Below, in pieces: positions 1 through 7,900 of a stretch of 64,000 nucleotides of DNA. Position 1 is the stretch's first letter; each line of letters starts with the position of its first letter. The notes beneath the pieces are model-generated. The model was given only the letters and a program-made list of their open reading frames with translations. It did no database searches and had not been told where the DNA came from. This stretch comes from JASUTC01 sp964604305 (lineage in GTDB: Bacteria; Thermotogota; Thermotogae; MWEM01). A program made the position numbers and the translations under genes. The stretch is taken from positions 20,470 through 84,469 of the forward strand of contig CAZRYM010000002.1 of the NCBI GenBank assembly GCA_964604305.1. Reading direction: 5' to 3'.

Positions 1-1
1 T

Positions 2-259
2 GGAATTAGAATTTTGATCGAGAATTATCCCGAGATTCCCTTCAAAATCTTTGGAGAGCATTTCAACCCTGAGGAAATTGATATCGCTAAAGTCTATGAA
101 AAGCTTTGTCAGAGGAGAGGGTTTTTATTGACGAAAGGTGAACCGGATCTTCAAAGGGCTAGAACGATATTCCTAAAAATGTTTCAAGACGGTACAATTG
201 GCCGAATAAGTCTCGAAACACCGGAATTGTTAGATTCTCAAACAGACGAAACATCTTGA
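2..259 (+). CDS. rbgA: Ribosome biogenesis GTPase RbgA/YlqF, C-terminal fragment
   Basis: This is the last ~85 codons of a gene that begins before the window; the frame is open from base 2. RbgA is a circularly permuted GTPase that helps late 50S assembly. The visible part matches the family's C-terminal helical domain: a YEKLCQRRGFLL stretch, a GEPDLQRARTIFL stretch and the closing GRISLETP. The GTPase motifs lie outside the window, so the call rests on this tail alone. The gene ends 34 bp before the next gene, which has its own extended -10 promoter, so the two are probably not one transcript. Confidence 0.75.
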   Translation, partial: GIRILIENYPEIPFKIFGEHFNPEEIDIAKVYEKLCQRRGFLLTKGEPDLQRARTIFLKMFQDGTIGRISLETPELLDSQTDETS

Positions 260-262
260 TTA

Positions 263-271
263 TGTTATAAT
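263..271 (+). promoter_or_regulatory. Extended -10 promoter for the CheY-like gene
   Basis: TGTTATAAT, a perfect extended -10, lies 22 bp before the start codon, with no convincing -35 upstream. The strong ribosome site GGAGGTGG follows it. Predicted from sequence only. Confidence 0.5.
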
Positions 272-293
272 CAACTTTTGTAGGAGGTGGAAT

Positions 294-671
294 ATGAAAT
301 TTTTGATAGTCGAAGATGATCCCATAACAACGAAGATGTTAAGAACAGTGTTATCGGAATACGGGGAATGCGATTGCGCAGACAATGGAATCGAAGGGTT
401 GGATATGGTGATTGAAGCCGGTGCGAAAAATGAACCTTATGATATGGTAACATTGGATATCATGATGCCAAGAATGGATGGGCATGATGTACTTGCAAGG
501 ATCAAAAGGCTTAGAAAAAACAATTCACCAAAAGTAGTCATGATCACAGCTCTTGGTGATAAAAAGAATATTCAAAAAAGTTATGTTCGCGGATGTGATG
601 GGTACCTGATTAAACCCATCGAAAAAGAGGCAATCAAAACAAAACTAAAATCGCTTGAATTGATTGATTAA
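294..671 (+). CDS. Single-domain CheY-like response regulator
   Basis: This 125-residue receiver domain has no output domain. The full phosphoacceptor set is visible: acidic pocket E7-D8-D9, phosphorylated Asp D55 in TLDIMMP, the switch Thr T85 and the conserved Lys K107 in YLIKPI. Such proteins relay phosphate from a histidine kinase to the flagellar motor, to an HPt protein or to another partner. No kinase or chemotaxis gene adjoins it here; the nearest histidine kinase is the PAS hybrid at 13.3 kb. A strong GGAGGTGG ribosome site precedes the ATG. The gene converges on hyuB, whose stop lies 5 bp away. The partner is unknown, and motor control is only one possibility. Confidence 0.85.
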   Translation: MKFLIVEDDPITTKMLRTVLSEYGECDCADNGIEGLDMVIEAGAKNEPYDMVTLDIMMPRMDGHDVLARIKRLRKNNSPKVVMITALGDKKNIQKSYVRGCDGYLIKPIEKEAIKTKLKSLELID

Positions 672-676
672 ACCAC

Positions 677-2248
677 TTATTGTTTTTTGTATCCACCACC
701 ACCAGGTGTTTCTATTCTCAGTTTATCCCCATTTTTTAGAAAAAGGTTAAACTTGCCCGATAGTAATTGTTCGGTTTTGTCTTTCCGGAGTAATTTATTT
801 TTACCGGTCTTTCCGCTATTTCCTCCAAGCAACCCATAAGGAGAATATCTTCTTCTCTCACTCAGCATCGTGCATTCGGCATCATTTAAAAGGGTGAATT
901 CTCTTATCAAACCATCTCCGCCATTATGCATTCCTTTTCCTCCGCTGTTACGGCGAATGGCATATTTGCTGATTCTAAAAGGATATTCATATTCTATGGC
1001 CTCTATAGGTGTGTTAAGCGTATTCGTCATATGAGATTGGATTGCATTTTCACCGTCTGTTATTGAGCTGGCTCCCGTGCCTCCTCCCATAGTTTCATAA
1101 TAAGCAAAGGCCTGTCCTGTGTTCTGTTCTGTACCGCCAATTGTAAGATTATTCATGGTTCCCTGACTTGCTGCAGGAATTCTCTCAGGAATAGCCTTAG
1201 AAAGGGCTCCCAGAAGACAGTCGACAATCCGTTGAGATGTTTCCACGTTGCCCCCTGCAACAGCTGCGGGATAGGTAGCATCCACTATGGTGCCTTTTTC
1301 AGTTATGATCTTCAAAGGATTCATGCAACCGGCATTCGTCGGTATGTTTTCCCTGACCAAACACCTGAAGACGTAAAGACAGGCAGAGGCTGTGATGGCA
1401 TAAACGGCGTTTACACTTCCCTGGACTTGTATTGAACTACCTGTGAAATCGATAGTGGCCTGATCTCCATTTATTTTAACAACGGTTTTGATCAAAATCG
1501 GTTCTTTTTCAACTCCGTCTGAATCCAAAAAATCCTGAAATTTGTAATTCCCATCCGGAATCTTGTCAAGTGTTTGCCTCATAATCCGTTCAGAATAATC
1601 CATCAGCGCATTGGAATACTCGACGGTACTTACATAGCCGTTTTTATCTATGAGTTCGTTAATTCTTCGAATTCCTGTTTGGTTTGCCATAAACTGAGCC
1701 GCAAAATCCCCTTGTCTTTCGATTCGCGTTCTTACGTTGCTTAGTATAAGGTTCATTAAGCCATCATCGATCCGATTTGCTTTAATAATTTTCAATGCGG
1801 GGATGATGAGACCTTCCTGATAAATAGTCCTTGACAGGGGCATGGAACCTGCGCTCATGCCTCCAATATCAGCATGATGTGCTCTGTTTGCGATGTAAAA
1901 CAACGGGTGTTCGCCATGTTCTTTGGTGAAAACCGGCGCTACAATGGTTACATCCGGAAGATGGGTACCGCCTTTAAATGGATCGTTTAGAATGATCATA
2001 TCACCCGGATCCATCTGAATATCATTTATGGCAGCTTTAACAGACATGGGCATAGAGCCAAGATGAACCGGTATATGTGCCGCTTGTGTAAGCATATCCC
2101 CCGATGCATTAAAGATGGCACATGAATAATCTCTTCTTTCTTTAATATTGGGTGAAAACGCGGTTCTGTTTAGTGTGACGCCCATTTCTTCTGCTACGGC
2201 AGAAAATTTGTTTTTGAATATTTCCAATTTTATCGGATCAGCGATCAT
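677..2248 (-). CDS. hyuB: Hydantoinase B / oxoprolinase-type subunit
   Basis: A 523-residue protein of the HyuB family, which pairs with HyuA to open cyclic amides such as hydantoins or 5-oxoproline, usually with ATP hydrolysis. Recognised from the N-terminal run with MGVTLNRTAFSPNIKERRD, the conserved GDMIILNDPFKGGTHLPDV, the histidine-rich ANRAHHADIGG, and a C-terminal GGGGY tail. Length is normal for a separate subunit. Its ATG overlaps the hyuA stop by 4 bp, so the two are translationally coupled. The order HAD phosphatase, hyuA, hyuB indicates one minus-strand operon. The substrate cannot be read from sequence: 5-oxoproline, N-methylhydantoin or another lactam are all possible. Confidence 0.85.
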   Translation of the reverse strand: MIADPIKLEIFKNKFSAVAEEMGVTLNRTAFSPNIKERRDYSCAIFNASGDMLTQAAHIPVHLGSMPMSVKAAINDIQMDPGDMIILNDPFKGGTHLPDVTIVAPVFTKEHGEHPLFYIANRAHHADIGGMSAGSMPLSRTIYQEGLIIPALKIIKANRIDDGLMNLILSNVRTRIERQGDFAAQFMANQTGIRRINELIDKNGYVSTVEYSNALMDYSERIMRQTLDKIPDGNYKFQDFLDSDGVEKEPILIKTVVKINGDQATIDFTGSSIQVQGSVNAVYAITASACLYVFRCLVRENIPTNAGCMNPLKIITEKGTIVDATYPAAVAGGNVETSQRIVDCLLGALSKAIPERIPAASQGTMNNLTIGGTEQNTGQAFAYYETMGGGTGASSITDGENAIQSHMTNTLNTPIEAIEYEYPFRISKYAIRRNSGGKGMHNGGDGLIREFTLLNDAECTMLSERRRYSPYGLLGGNSGKTGKNKLLRKDKTEQLLSGKFNLFLKNGDKLRIETPGGGGYKKQ

Positions 2249-4233
2249 ATATAGCCCCCCAATTTCTTCTCCACTATCAGATTGTCATATGCGTCAACGG
2301 TGAGGGTTCTTGAAGGTGGAATAACGATAGTTGAAGAATACTCCACCAGGATAAGCGGACCATTCAAAACATTCCCGAAATGTAATTTGTTTCTTTCTAT
2401 AACATCGGTTGTGACCATTAATCCGTCAAACACACAATCAGTGGTGAGTAAAACAGCTTCTTCATTCACCGGCTTTTTTGGATGATTCTTTTTTTCCATA
2501 ACCGGTTTTTCTTTTTTTCCATAAGCCCTTATTCTGACGTTTACTACTTCAACATCTTTATCTTTGTTGTAGTATCCATAACGCTTTTCATGTGCTCTGT
2601 CGAAGGCATTCCTGATATCTTCTCCGTAATCAACAATCAATTCATAAGATTGACCTTTGTATCTCATGTCTAAAAATCTGCTGATGAGGACATCTTCCGG
2701 CCTAATTTCTTCAAAAGCAAGATCTTGAGTCGCTTTTTTTTGTAAATTCGAAAATTCACCCTCCAGTGTTTCTTTAGCAACCGGACAGTCTACCATGATT
2801 GTTTTTGAGTAGTCTCGAATGCAATCAGCAAGGAGCATCCCCTTTGCTGATAAAATGCCGGGATCTTTCGGGACCAGTACACGGGGTATATTCAACAGGT
2901 CTGCCAGAAAACAGGCATGCATACCTCCGGCTCCACCAAAAGAACATAAGGTAAAATCAGAAGGATCGAATCCCCTGTCTACAGAGATGACTCTGATTGC
3001 CTTTTCCATAACTGCATTTGCAATATCACAGATCCCTTCTGCAAGTTTGACCTTAGTCAATCCCGTTTCTTGTGAAAGGTTTGAGAAATAACGTTCCAAT
3101 CGGGCTTTAGCCAAGGGCATTGCCCCTCCCAAAAACCGGTCAGGAATCAGCCTTCCCAGAAAAAGATTTGCATCGGTTACTGTAATCTCTTCACCTGTTC
3201 CATAACAAATAGGACCTGGATCAGCACCGGCACTGAGTGGTCCAACTTTTAGTGCGCCACCTTTGTCAATATGTGCAATGGACCCACCACCAGCGCCAAC
3301 GGTGTGTATTTCAATCATTGGAACTTTAAGCGGATAGTTTGAAACAGTTGATTCTACGTTTATGGGTAGTTCGCCATTGATAAGGGATACATCAGTGGAT
3401 GTACCTCCCATATCGAAAGAGATGATTTGTTCATAACCAGCAATTTTGGATATCTCAAAGGCACCAACGGCTCCACCTGCAGGCCCTGATAAAATAGTTC
3501 TTACAGGCTCCCTTGCAGCTGTAAAGGAGCTTATTCTCCCCCCATTTGATTGCATAATAATAAGGTTTTTTTCGCCAATATTCCTTTCAAGTTCACCGAT
3601 ATACTTGCGCATGACCGGTTGTACATAAGCATTGACGACAGTTGTGGAGCAACGTTCAAATTCCCTGAATTCAGGCATGATTTCATGAGATAAAGAACAG
3701 GCAATACTGTTTTTGCAGATTTCATAGATTACATCTCTCATAGCTTGTTCATGCGTTGGATTTACAAAGGAGAACAAGAAGCAAACGGCTACGGATTCAA
3801 CCCCCAGCTCATCTAATCTTTTTGCCACTTTTTTTGCGCTGGCTAAATCAAAAGGTTCTATGATTTCTCCGTTTTTAGATATCCTCCCCGGAACACCAAA
3901 CCGCAGTTCGCTTTCTATAAGATGCTTTGGCCTGTTAACAAAAAGATTATACAATTCCGGTCGATTTTGTCGCCCAATTTCAATAATATCTTCAAAGCCT
4001 TTATTCATAATTACAGCAGTTTTAGCGCCTTTTCTTTCCAAAACAGCGTTCGTTGCAACTGTTGAACCGTGGATTAGTTCATTCAAAGTCCCTTGGCTTA
4101 TGATTTTTGTCCCTTTTAGTACTGCTTTTGCAGGATTTTCAGGAGTCGACAAGAGCTTTAAAATCTCAAATTTACCTTCTTTAGTATAGACAAAATCGGT
4201 GAAGGTTCCACCCGTATCAGCACTAATTATCAT
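2245..4233 (-). CDS. hyuA: Hydantoinase A / oxoprolinase-type ATPase subunit
   Basis: A 662-residue HyuA-family protein with the actin/ASKHA-like ATP-binding fold. Visible motifs are the N-terminal SADTGGTFTDFV phosphate-binding loop, HGSTVATNAVLERKGA, the second loop SFDMGGTSTDVSLI, the glycine-rich TVGAGGGSIAH, and FGGAGGMHA near residue 440. It is the ATP-using partner of HyuB. The start overlaps the end of the HAD gene by 4 bp (ATGA), and its own stop overlaps hyuB in the same way, giving a tight three-gene operon. It could be half of a two-subunit 5-oxoprolinase, which would return 5-oxoproline to glutamate, or an N-methylhydantoinase. I cannot decide between them. Confidence 0.87.
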   Translation of the reverse strand: MIISADTGGTFTDFVYTKEGKFEILKLLSTPENPAKAVLKGTKIISQGTLNELIHGSTVATNAVLERKGAKTAVIMNKGFEDIIEIGRQNRPELYNLFVNRPKHLIESELRFGVPGRISKNGEIIEPFDLASAKKVAKRLDELGVESVAVCFLFSFVNPTHEQAMRDVIYEICKNSIACSLSHEIMPEFREFERCSTTVVNAYVQPVMRKYIGELERNIGEKNLIIMQSNGGRISSFTAAREPVRTILSGPAGGAVGAFEISKIAGYEQIISFDMGGTSTDVSLINGELPINVESTVSNYPLKVPMIEIHTVGAGGGSIAHIDKGGALKVGPLSAGADPGPICYGTGEEITVTDANLFLGRLIPDRFLGGAMPLAKARLERYFSNLSQETGLTKVKLAEGICDIANAVMEKAIRVISVDRGFDPSDFTLCSFGGAGGMHACFLADLLNIPRVLVPKDPGILSAKGMLLADCIRDYSKTIMVDCPVAKETLEGEFSNLQKKATQDLAFEEIRPEDVLISRFLDMRYKGQSYELIVDYGEDIRNAFDRAHEKRYGYYNKDKDVEVVNVRIRAYGKKEKPVMEKKNHPKKPVNEEAVLLTTDCVFDGLMVTTDVIERNKLHFGNVLNGPLILVEYSSTIVIPPSRTLTVDAYDNLIVEKKLGGYI

Positions 4234-4877
4234 ATTACGGCCTCGATGGCCTCTTTTGCTTCTTTGAGAGATTGGACAAGCTTATCTGATTGGGAAAGAT
4301 CTTGAGATCCATCATCACTTTGAAAACCTATTACATACATCCCTGCTTTTTTACCACCCTTTACGCCATTTGAAGAATCTTCAATAACGATACATTCATT
4401 AGAGTTCAAGGACAAATTTCTTGCAGCCTGCAAAAATATGTCCGGTGCGGGTTTTGAATGATTTATGTGATTGCCGCAAACAACCGTTTCAAAATAATCC
4501 AGGATGAAGAGTTTTTCAAGAATAAGCAAGACGAATTTTTCATCAGTTGAAGAGGCAACGGCTAATTTCAACCCCCTTTTTCTCGTCCATTTTAAAAGTT
4601 CGTAAAGATGTTCCATAGGATGTAAGTCTGCAGATTCAAAATAATTCATATGAACTTCTTCTCGAATTGCATTCATTTCACCGATGGTTTGATCTAGAAA
4701 AAACCGTTCTTTCAAATCTCCCAACATTTTTTCATCTGTCGTTCCCACGAACTGAGAATATTCTTCTTCGCTTAAAGAAAAGCCCAGCCTTGAAAAAACC
4801 TCATTATTTAATTGTCTATAAATCGGTTCGCTGTCAATGAGAACGCCATCCATATCGAATATTAAGCCTTTTATCAT
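4230..4877 (-). CDS. HAD-superfamily phosphatase, beta-phosphoglucomutase-like
   Basis: A 215-residue HAD hydrolase of the beta-PGM/GPH subfamily. The nucleophile and acid/base aspartates are D8 and D10 in FDMDGVLIDS, followed by an alpha-helical C1 cap. Motif II is VASSTDE, the motif III lysine lies in HSKPAPDIFL, and the final acidic motif is VIEDSSNGVKGG. These proteins dephosphorylate small sugar phosphates or isomerise them; the substrate is not readable. A strong AGGAGGT ribosome site and an extended -10 on the minus strand precede it, so it is the promoter-proximal gene of the operon with hyuAB. Its link to lactam hydrolysis is not obvious. Confidence 0.85.
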   Translation of the reverse strand: MIKGLIFDMDGVLIDSEPIYRQLNNEVFSRLGFSLSEEEYSQFVGTTDEKMLGDLKERFFLDQTIGEMNAIREEVHMNYFESADLHPMEHLYELLKWTRKRGLKLAVASSTDEKFVLLILEKLFILDYFETVVCGNHINHSKPAPDIFLQAARNLSLNSNECIVIEDSSNGVKGGKKAGMYVIGFQSDDGSQDLSQSDKLVQSLKEAKEAIEAVI

Positions 4878-4907
4878 AAATACCTCCTGTCATCATTTAC
4901 TGGAACG

Positions 4908-4916
4908 ATTATAACA
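4908..4916 (-). promoter_or_regulatory. Extended -10 promoter of the HAD-hyuA-hyuB operon
   Basis: Read on the minus strand this is TGTTATAAT, 30 bp ahead of the HAD start codon. No good -35 is visible. Confidence 0.5.
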
Positions 4917-4963
4917 AAAAAAGTCTAAACCACCGTATGATGTCAGGAAGTTTTTTTTACTAA

Positions 4964-5890
4964 TCACAAAAGGGCTTTGAATGTTTGTTGCGTTTGTTCT
5001 CTAATAATCTCAACAGAGTGAAAAAAATGGGTGTTTTCTTCTTCTGAAAGTGATAAACTGATACTTCTTTCTATTCCGTTTTTCCCCACTACGCTGGGAT
5101 AACCAATATAAATATCCTGAAAAGGAGAGGATAAGGTAAGAATTCGTTTCTCGTCATTTGCAATTGTTTGTACTATATGTGCTGTGGCTGATGCTATGGC
5201 AAAATTAGTTGCCCCTTTTTTATTGATTATTTCGTATGCAGCATTTTTTGTCTGTTCAAATAACCCTTCAAGGCACGATTCGCATCTATCAGGATTTGAA
5301 CATTCTTGGCTGTAAGCACTGATTGGAATACCTCCGATTTTAGCTTGAGACCAAACAGCAACTTCTGAATCACCATGTTCTCCAATGATATAAACATGTG
5401 CGTTCGAAGCAGAAATGGCACAATTTTTAGAGATTAGCGATCTTAAACGCATTGTATCGAGAACTGTTCCTGAGCCAACTACTCTGTTTTTGTTCAGTCC
5501 GGTCTCTTTTTGAACAACTGCCGTCATAATATCTACAGGATTGGTTAAAACAAGAATAATTGGGTTTTCACAGTATTCTTTGATTTTTTTTGCTATTGAT
5601 ATCATTATTTTTGCATTTTTTTCAGAAAGTTCTAATCTTGTTTCACCTTCCTTTTGGGCTGAACCGGCAGAGATAATCACAATATCACTGTTTTTTAACA
5701 ATTCAAAACTTCCGGCTTTTACCTTTGTTCTTCTGTAAAAAGGGGTGGAATGCATTAGATCCATTGCTTCGCCTTTAGCTAATTCCGAATTAATATCGAT
5801 TAATACAAGTTCAGAAGCAATTCCCTTTTCCAAAATCGAAAACATTGTCGTAGAGCCTACTTTTCCGGCTCCAATCATACTTATTTTCAT
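4964..5890 (-). CDS. ldh: L-lactate dehydrogenase
   Basis: A 308-residue NAD-dependent dehydrogenase that reduces pyruvate to L-lactate and so regenerates NAD+ in fermentation. The Rossmann loop GAGKVG is at 7-12 and the NAD-selecting D32 follows. Q79 sits at the specificity position in AQKEGETR, where malate dehydrogenases carry Arg, which makes this a lactate enzyme. R85 is the catalytic Arg, D145 and R148 lie in TVLDTMRL, and the proton-relay His is H172 in GEHGDSE. The residue choice therefore supports lactate over malate. A GAGGTGG ribosome site precedes it. It is divergent from the aldo/keto reductase across a 105-bp gap. Confidence 0.93.
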   Translation of the reverse strand: MKISMIGAGKVGSTTMFSILEKGIASELVLIDINSELAKGEAMDLMHSTPFYRRTKVKAGSFELLKNSDIVIISAGSAQKEGETRLELSEKNAKIMISIAKKIKEYCENPIILVLTNPVDIMTAVVQKETGLNKNRVVGSGTVLDTMRLRSLISKNCAISASNAHVYIIGEHGDSEVAVWSQAKIGGIPISAYSQECSNPDRCESCLEGLFEQTKNAAYEIINKKGATNFAIASATAHIVQTIANDEKRILTLSSPFQDIYIGYPSVVGKNGIERSISLSLSEEENTHFFHSVEIIREQTQQTFKALL

Positions 5891-5918
5891 ATTACCACCT
5901 CAGCAATTAGACGTATGA

Positions 5919-5936
5919 TGTTATAATAATATTATA
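5919..5936. promoter_or_regulatory. Back-to-back -10 elements between ldh and the aldo/keto reductase
   Basis: On the plus strand TGTTATAAT (5919-5927) is an extended -10. Overlapping in the opposite sense, TATAAT reads on the minus strand at 5936-5931. The two promoters would be almost face to face, so transcription of the two redox genes may be mutually exclusive. No -35 boxes are convincing. Confidence 0.4.
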
Positions 5937-5995
5937 CGATAGATTAAATTTAAAGATGAATGGAGAAGAAAATTAAGAAAAAAGGGGTGTTAATC

Positions 5996-6844
5996 ATGAA
6001 AAAAAGGATTCTTGGAAGAACGGGTGAAGCGTTGTCTATTATAGGATTTGGCGGCATACTAGTCATGGATGAGTCCTCCGGTGAATCGGAAAGGCTGGTA
6101 AAAAATGCCATAGATCGTGGTATTAATTATTTTGATGTGGCTCCGAATTACGGGAATGCACAGGAGATGCTTGGACCGGCTTTAAAACCTTATCGGAAAG
6201 ATGTTTTTCTTGCCTGTAAATCCGAATTAAGGGATTATGATGGTGTGATGAGTGATTTCAGTGAATCACTGAAATTACTCGAAACGGATCATATTGATCT
6301 GTATCAGCTTCATGCCGTTACAACAGAAGATGATGTGGAAAGAATTTTATCGAAAGATGGAGCCCTTAAAGCATTTAAAGAATTAAGAGACAGGGGAGCA
6401 ATTAAATATATTGGATTTTCAGCTCACACTGAAGAAGCCGCTTTAAGACTTTTGGATAGCTTTGATTTTGATACAATCCTTTTTCCGTTTAATTGGGTGA
6501 CCTGGAACAAAAACAATTTCGGAAAAAAACTAATGAAAGTTGCACAGGAGAGGAACCTGGGCATACTTGCATTAAAAGCGCTTGCGAAAAGGGCATTGGC
6601 AAAGGGTGAAAAGAAAGTCTATCCAAAATCCTGGTATTATCCGGTAGATACCTTTGAAGAGGCCCAGATGGCTTTGAGGTTTACATTGTCATTACCAGTT
6701 ACTGCAGCGGTCACACCCGGTCATGAACGTTTTTTTGATTGGGCCTGTGAAATAGCTGAAGATTATAATCCCATAACAAGTGAAGAGATTGAGGTGTTAA
6801 AACAAAAAGCTATGGCATTAAAACCAATCTTTCCGGAGGATTGA
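5996..6844 (+). CDS. Aldo/keto reductase
   Basis: A 282-residue NAD(P)H-dependent oxidoreductase with the AKR barrel. The catalytic tetrad is visible: D47 in YFDVAPNYG, Y52, K75 in LACKSE and H106 in LYQLHAV. The start at 5996 is preferred over an in-frame ATG at 5960 because AAGGGGTG lies 6-7 bp before it, whereas the upstream ATG has no ribosome site and would add a lysine-rich tail absent from the family. It lacks the C-terminal ferredoxin cysteines found in some AKRs of this group. The substrate is unknown; reduction of an aldehyde or ketone is the general role. Confidence 0.85.
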   Translation: MKKRILGRTGEALSIIGFGGILVMDESSGESERLVKNAIDRGINYFDVAPNYGNAQEMLGPALKPYRKDVFLACKSELRDYDGVMSDFSESLKLLETDHIDLYQLHAVTTEDDVERILSKDGALKAFKELRDRGAIKYIGFSAHTEEAALRLLDSFDFDTILFPFNWVTWNKNNFGKKLMKVAQERNLGILALKALAKRALAKGEKKVYPKSWYYPVDTFEEAQMALRFTLSLPVTAAVTPGHERFFDWACEIAEDYNPITSEEIEVLKQKAMALKPIFPED

Positions 6845-6911
6845 GCTTTTTGTAACACTTATATCCACTTTTATTTTAATGCGTCCAAAAACCTTAATTT
6901 TGTTGGTTTTA

Positions 6912-6920
6912 TGGTAAAAT
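6912..6920 (+). promoter_or_regulatory. Extended -10 promoter before the small exported protein
   Basis: TGGTAAAAT, 41 bp before the start at 6962. No clear -35. Confidence 0.4.
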
Positions 6921-6961
6921 AAAAGTGGTAATCAATAAAGTCTAACATTAAGGTTGATCAA

Positions 6962-7456
6962 ATGAAAAAGTCTTTTTGCATTATATTTCTGCTTTTTTTA
7001 TACGCAAGTTTTTTTGCGGCACAATACAGTGAAGATTATTTTGGATTATCACTTGAGTATCAAAAGCTTGATTTTATTGATGGGTTCCAAGAAAAAGACT
7101 GTATCAGTCAAAGTAATTTCAATTTTCTCTTTACATATGGACCTTCTTTTTCCGGTCCTTTTAGATTCAGAATTGGCGGCGGTGTTCATGAGCTTTCCGA
7201 TTATTATCTGAACGGTGGAATCGAACTGAAGGTTCTGGAGTTTTTAAATACTGTCAAGGGTAGAATTTTTGGCCTTTATTTGAATGCAGACCTCAAATTG
7301 GGTCTGGATTATGCAGAGGCTTCCATAAAGGGTGAACTCTTTATTCCATTTTCTGCGGTAGGCGGGATACAAATTGGTGTAGGCATCAATCACGATATCA
7401 AGCCTCTTTTCACGATTGCTTATTCCGGTGGTGTATATCCTTTAATCACAAAATAA
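6962..7456 (+). CDS. Exported beta-rich protein of unknown function
   Basis: No family recognised. The 164-residue product starts MKKSFCIIFLLFLYASFF, a typical signal peptide with cleavage likely after the A-A near residue 20. The mature part alternates aromatic and polar residues with many glycines (for example RIGGGVHEL and VGGIQIGVGI), which suggests a small periplasmic or outer-envelope beta-sheet or barrel protein. There is no lipobox cysteine. It sits 30 bp before a lipoprotein gene with no terminator between, so the two probably share a transcript that ends at the hairpin at 7862. Confidence 0.6.
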   Translation: MKKSFCIIFLLFLYASFFAAQYSEDYFGLSLEYQKLDFIDGFQEKDCISQSNFNFLFTYGPSFSGPFRFRIGGGVHELSDYYLNGGIELKVLEFLNTVKGRIFGLYLNADLKLGLDYAEASIKGELFIPFSAVGGIQIGVGINHDIKPLFTIAYSGGVYPLITK

Positions 7457-7486
7457 TAATCTCACATCATAAAAGGGGGAATTAGT

Positions 7487-7858
7487 GTGTTAAAAAAAAT
7501 CGGTTTACTTATCGCTTTGGTATTGATACTATTTGCATTTAGCAGTTGTTCAGTTGTTTTTCAATCTCAGGATGGTAATCTTGGTTATTTCCCGCAGGCT
7601 TCGGGAAGACCGGTGGGGAGTTTTTCGGAATCAGGAGAATTATGGTATATCATCAGTCCTATGCTTTATAATTTAAATGATACAAATCTAAAGCTCGATC
7701 AGCTTATAAGAACAGGTTTATCTCCTTATAGAGCTGATTTTGCAAAGAATTTAAAAATCATTGAAGGCTATACCTTTATCGATTTTCTTATCAGTTATTT
7801 TGTACCCATAATCGGAAGAGAAACCATAACAGTTGAAGGGGAAGCCTATCAACAATAA
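7487..7858 (+). CDS. Small lipoprotein of unknown function
   Basis: A 123-residue protein with an N-terminal hydrophobic stretch ending in the lipobox-like FAFSSC, so Cys21 is the likely lipidated residue and the protein is membrane-anchored outside the cytoplasm. Start is GTG at 7487 with AAAAGGGGGA 6 bp upstream. The mature part is ~100 residues with no motif I recognise. It is followed immediately by a strong intrinsic terminator. Co-transcription with the exported protein upstream suggests an envelope role for both. Confidence 0.65.
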   Translation: MLKKIGLLIALVLILFAFSSCSVVFQSQDGNLGYFPQASGRPVGSFSESGELWYIISPMLYNLNDTNLKLDQLIRTGLSPYRADFAKNLKIIEGYTFIDFLISYFVPIIGRETITVEGEAYQQ

Positions 7859-7861
7859 TTC

Positions 7862-7886
7862 AAAAGGGGCTTTTAAGCCCCTTTTT
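7862..7886 (+). terminator. Intrinsic terminator after the lipoprotein gene
   Basis: AAAAGGGGCTT pairs with AAGCCCCTTTT across a very short loop and runs into T5. It ends only 14 bp before the next start codon. Confidence 0.85.
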
Positions 7887-7900
7887 CTTTGTTTTCTTAT

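Noticed and set aside
4964..5890. Malate dehydrogenase as the identity of the ldh gene
   Set aside because: The specificity residue is Gln (Q79 in AQKEGETR), not the Arg found in malate dehydrogenases.
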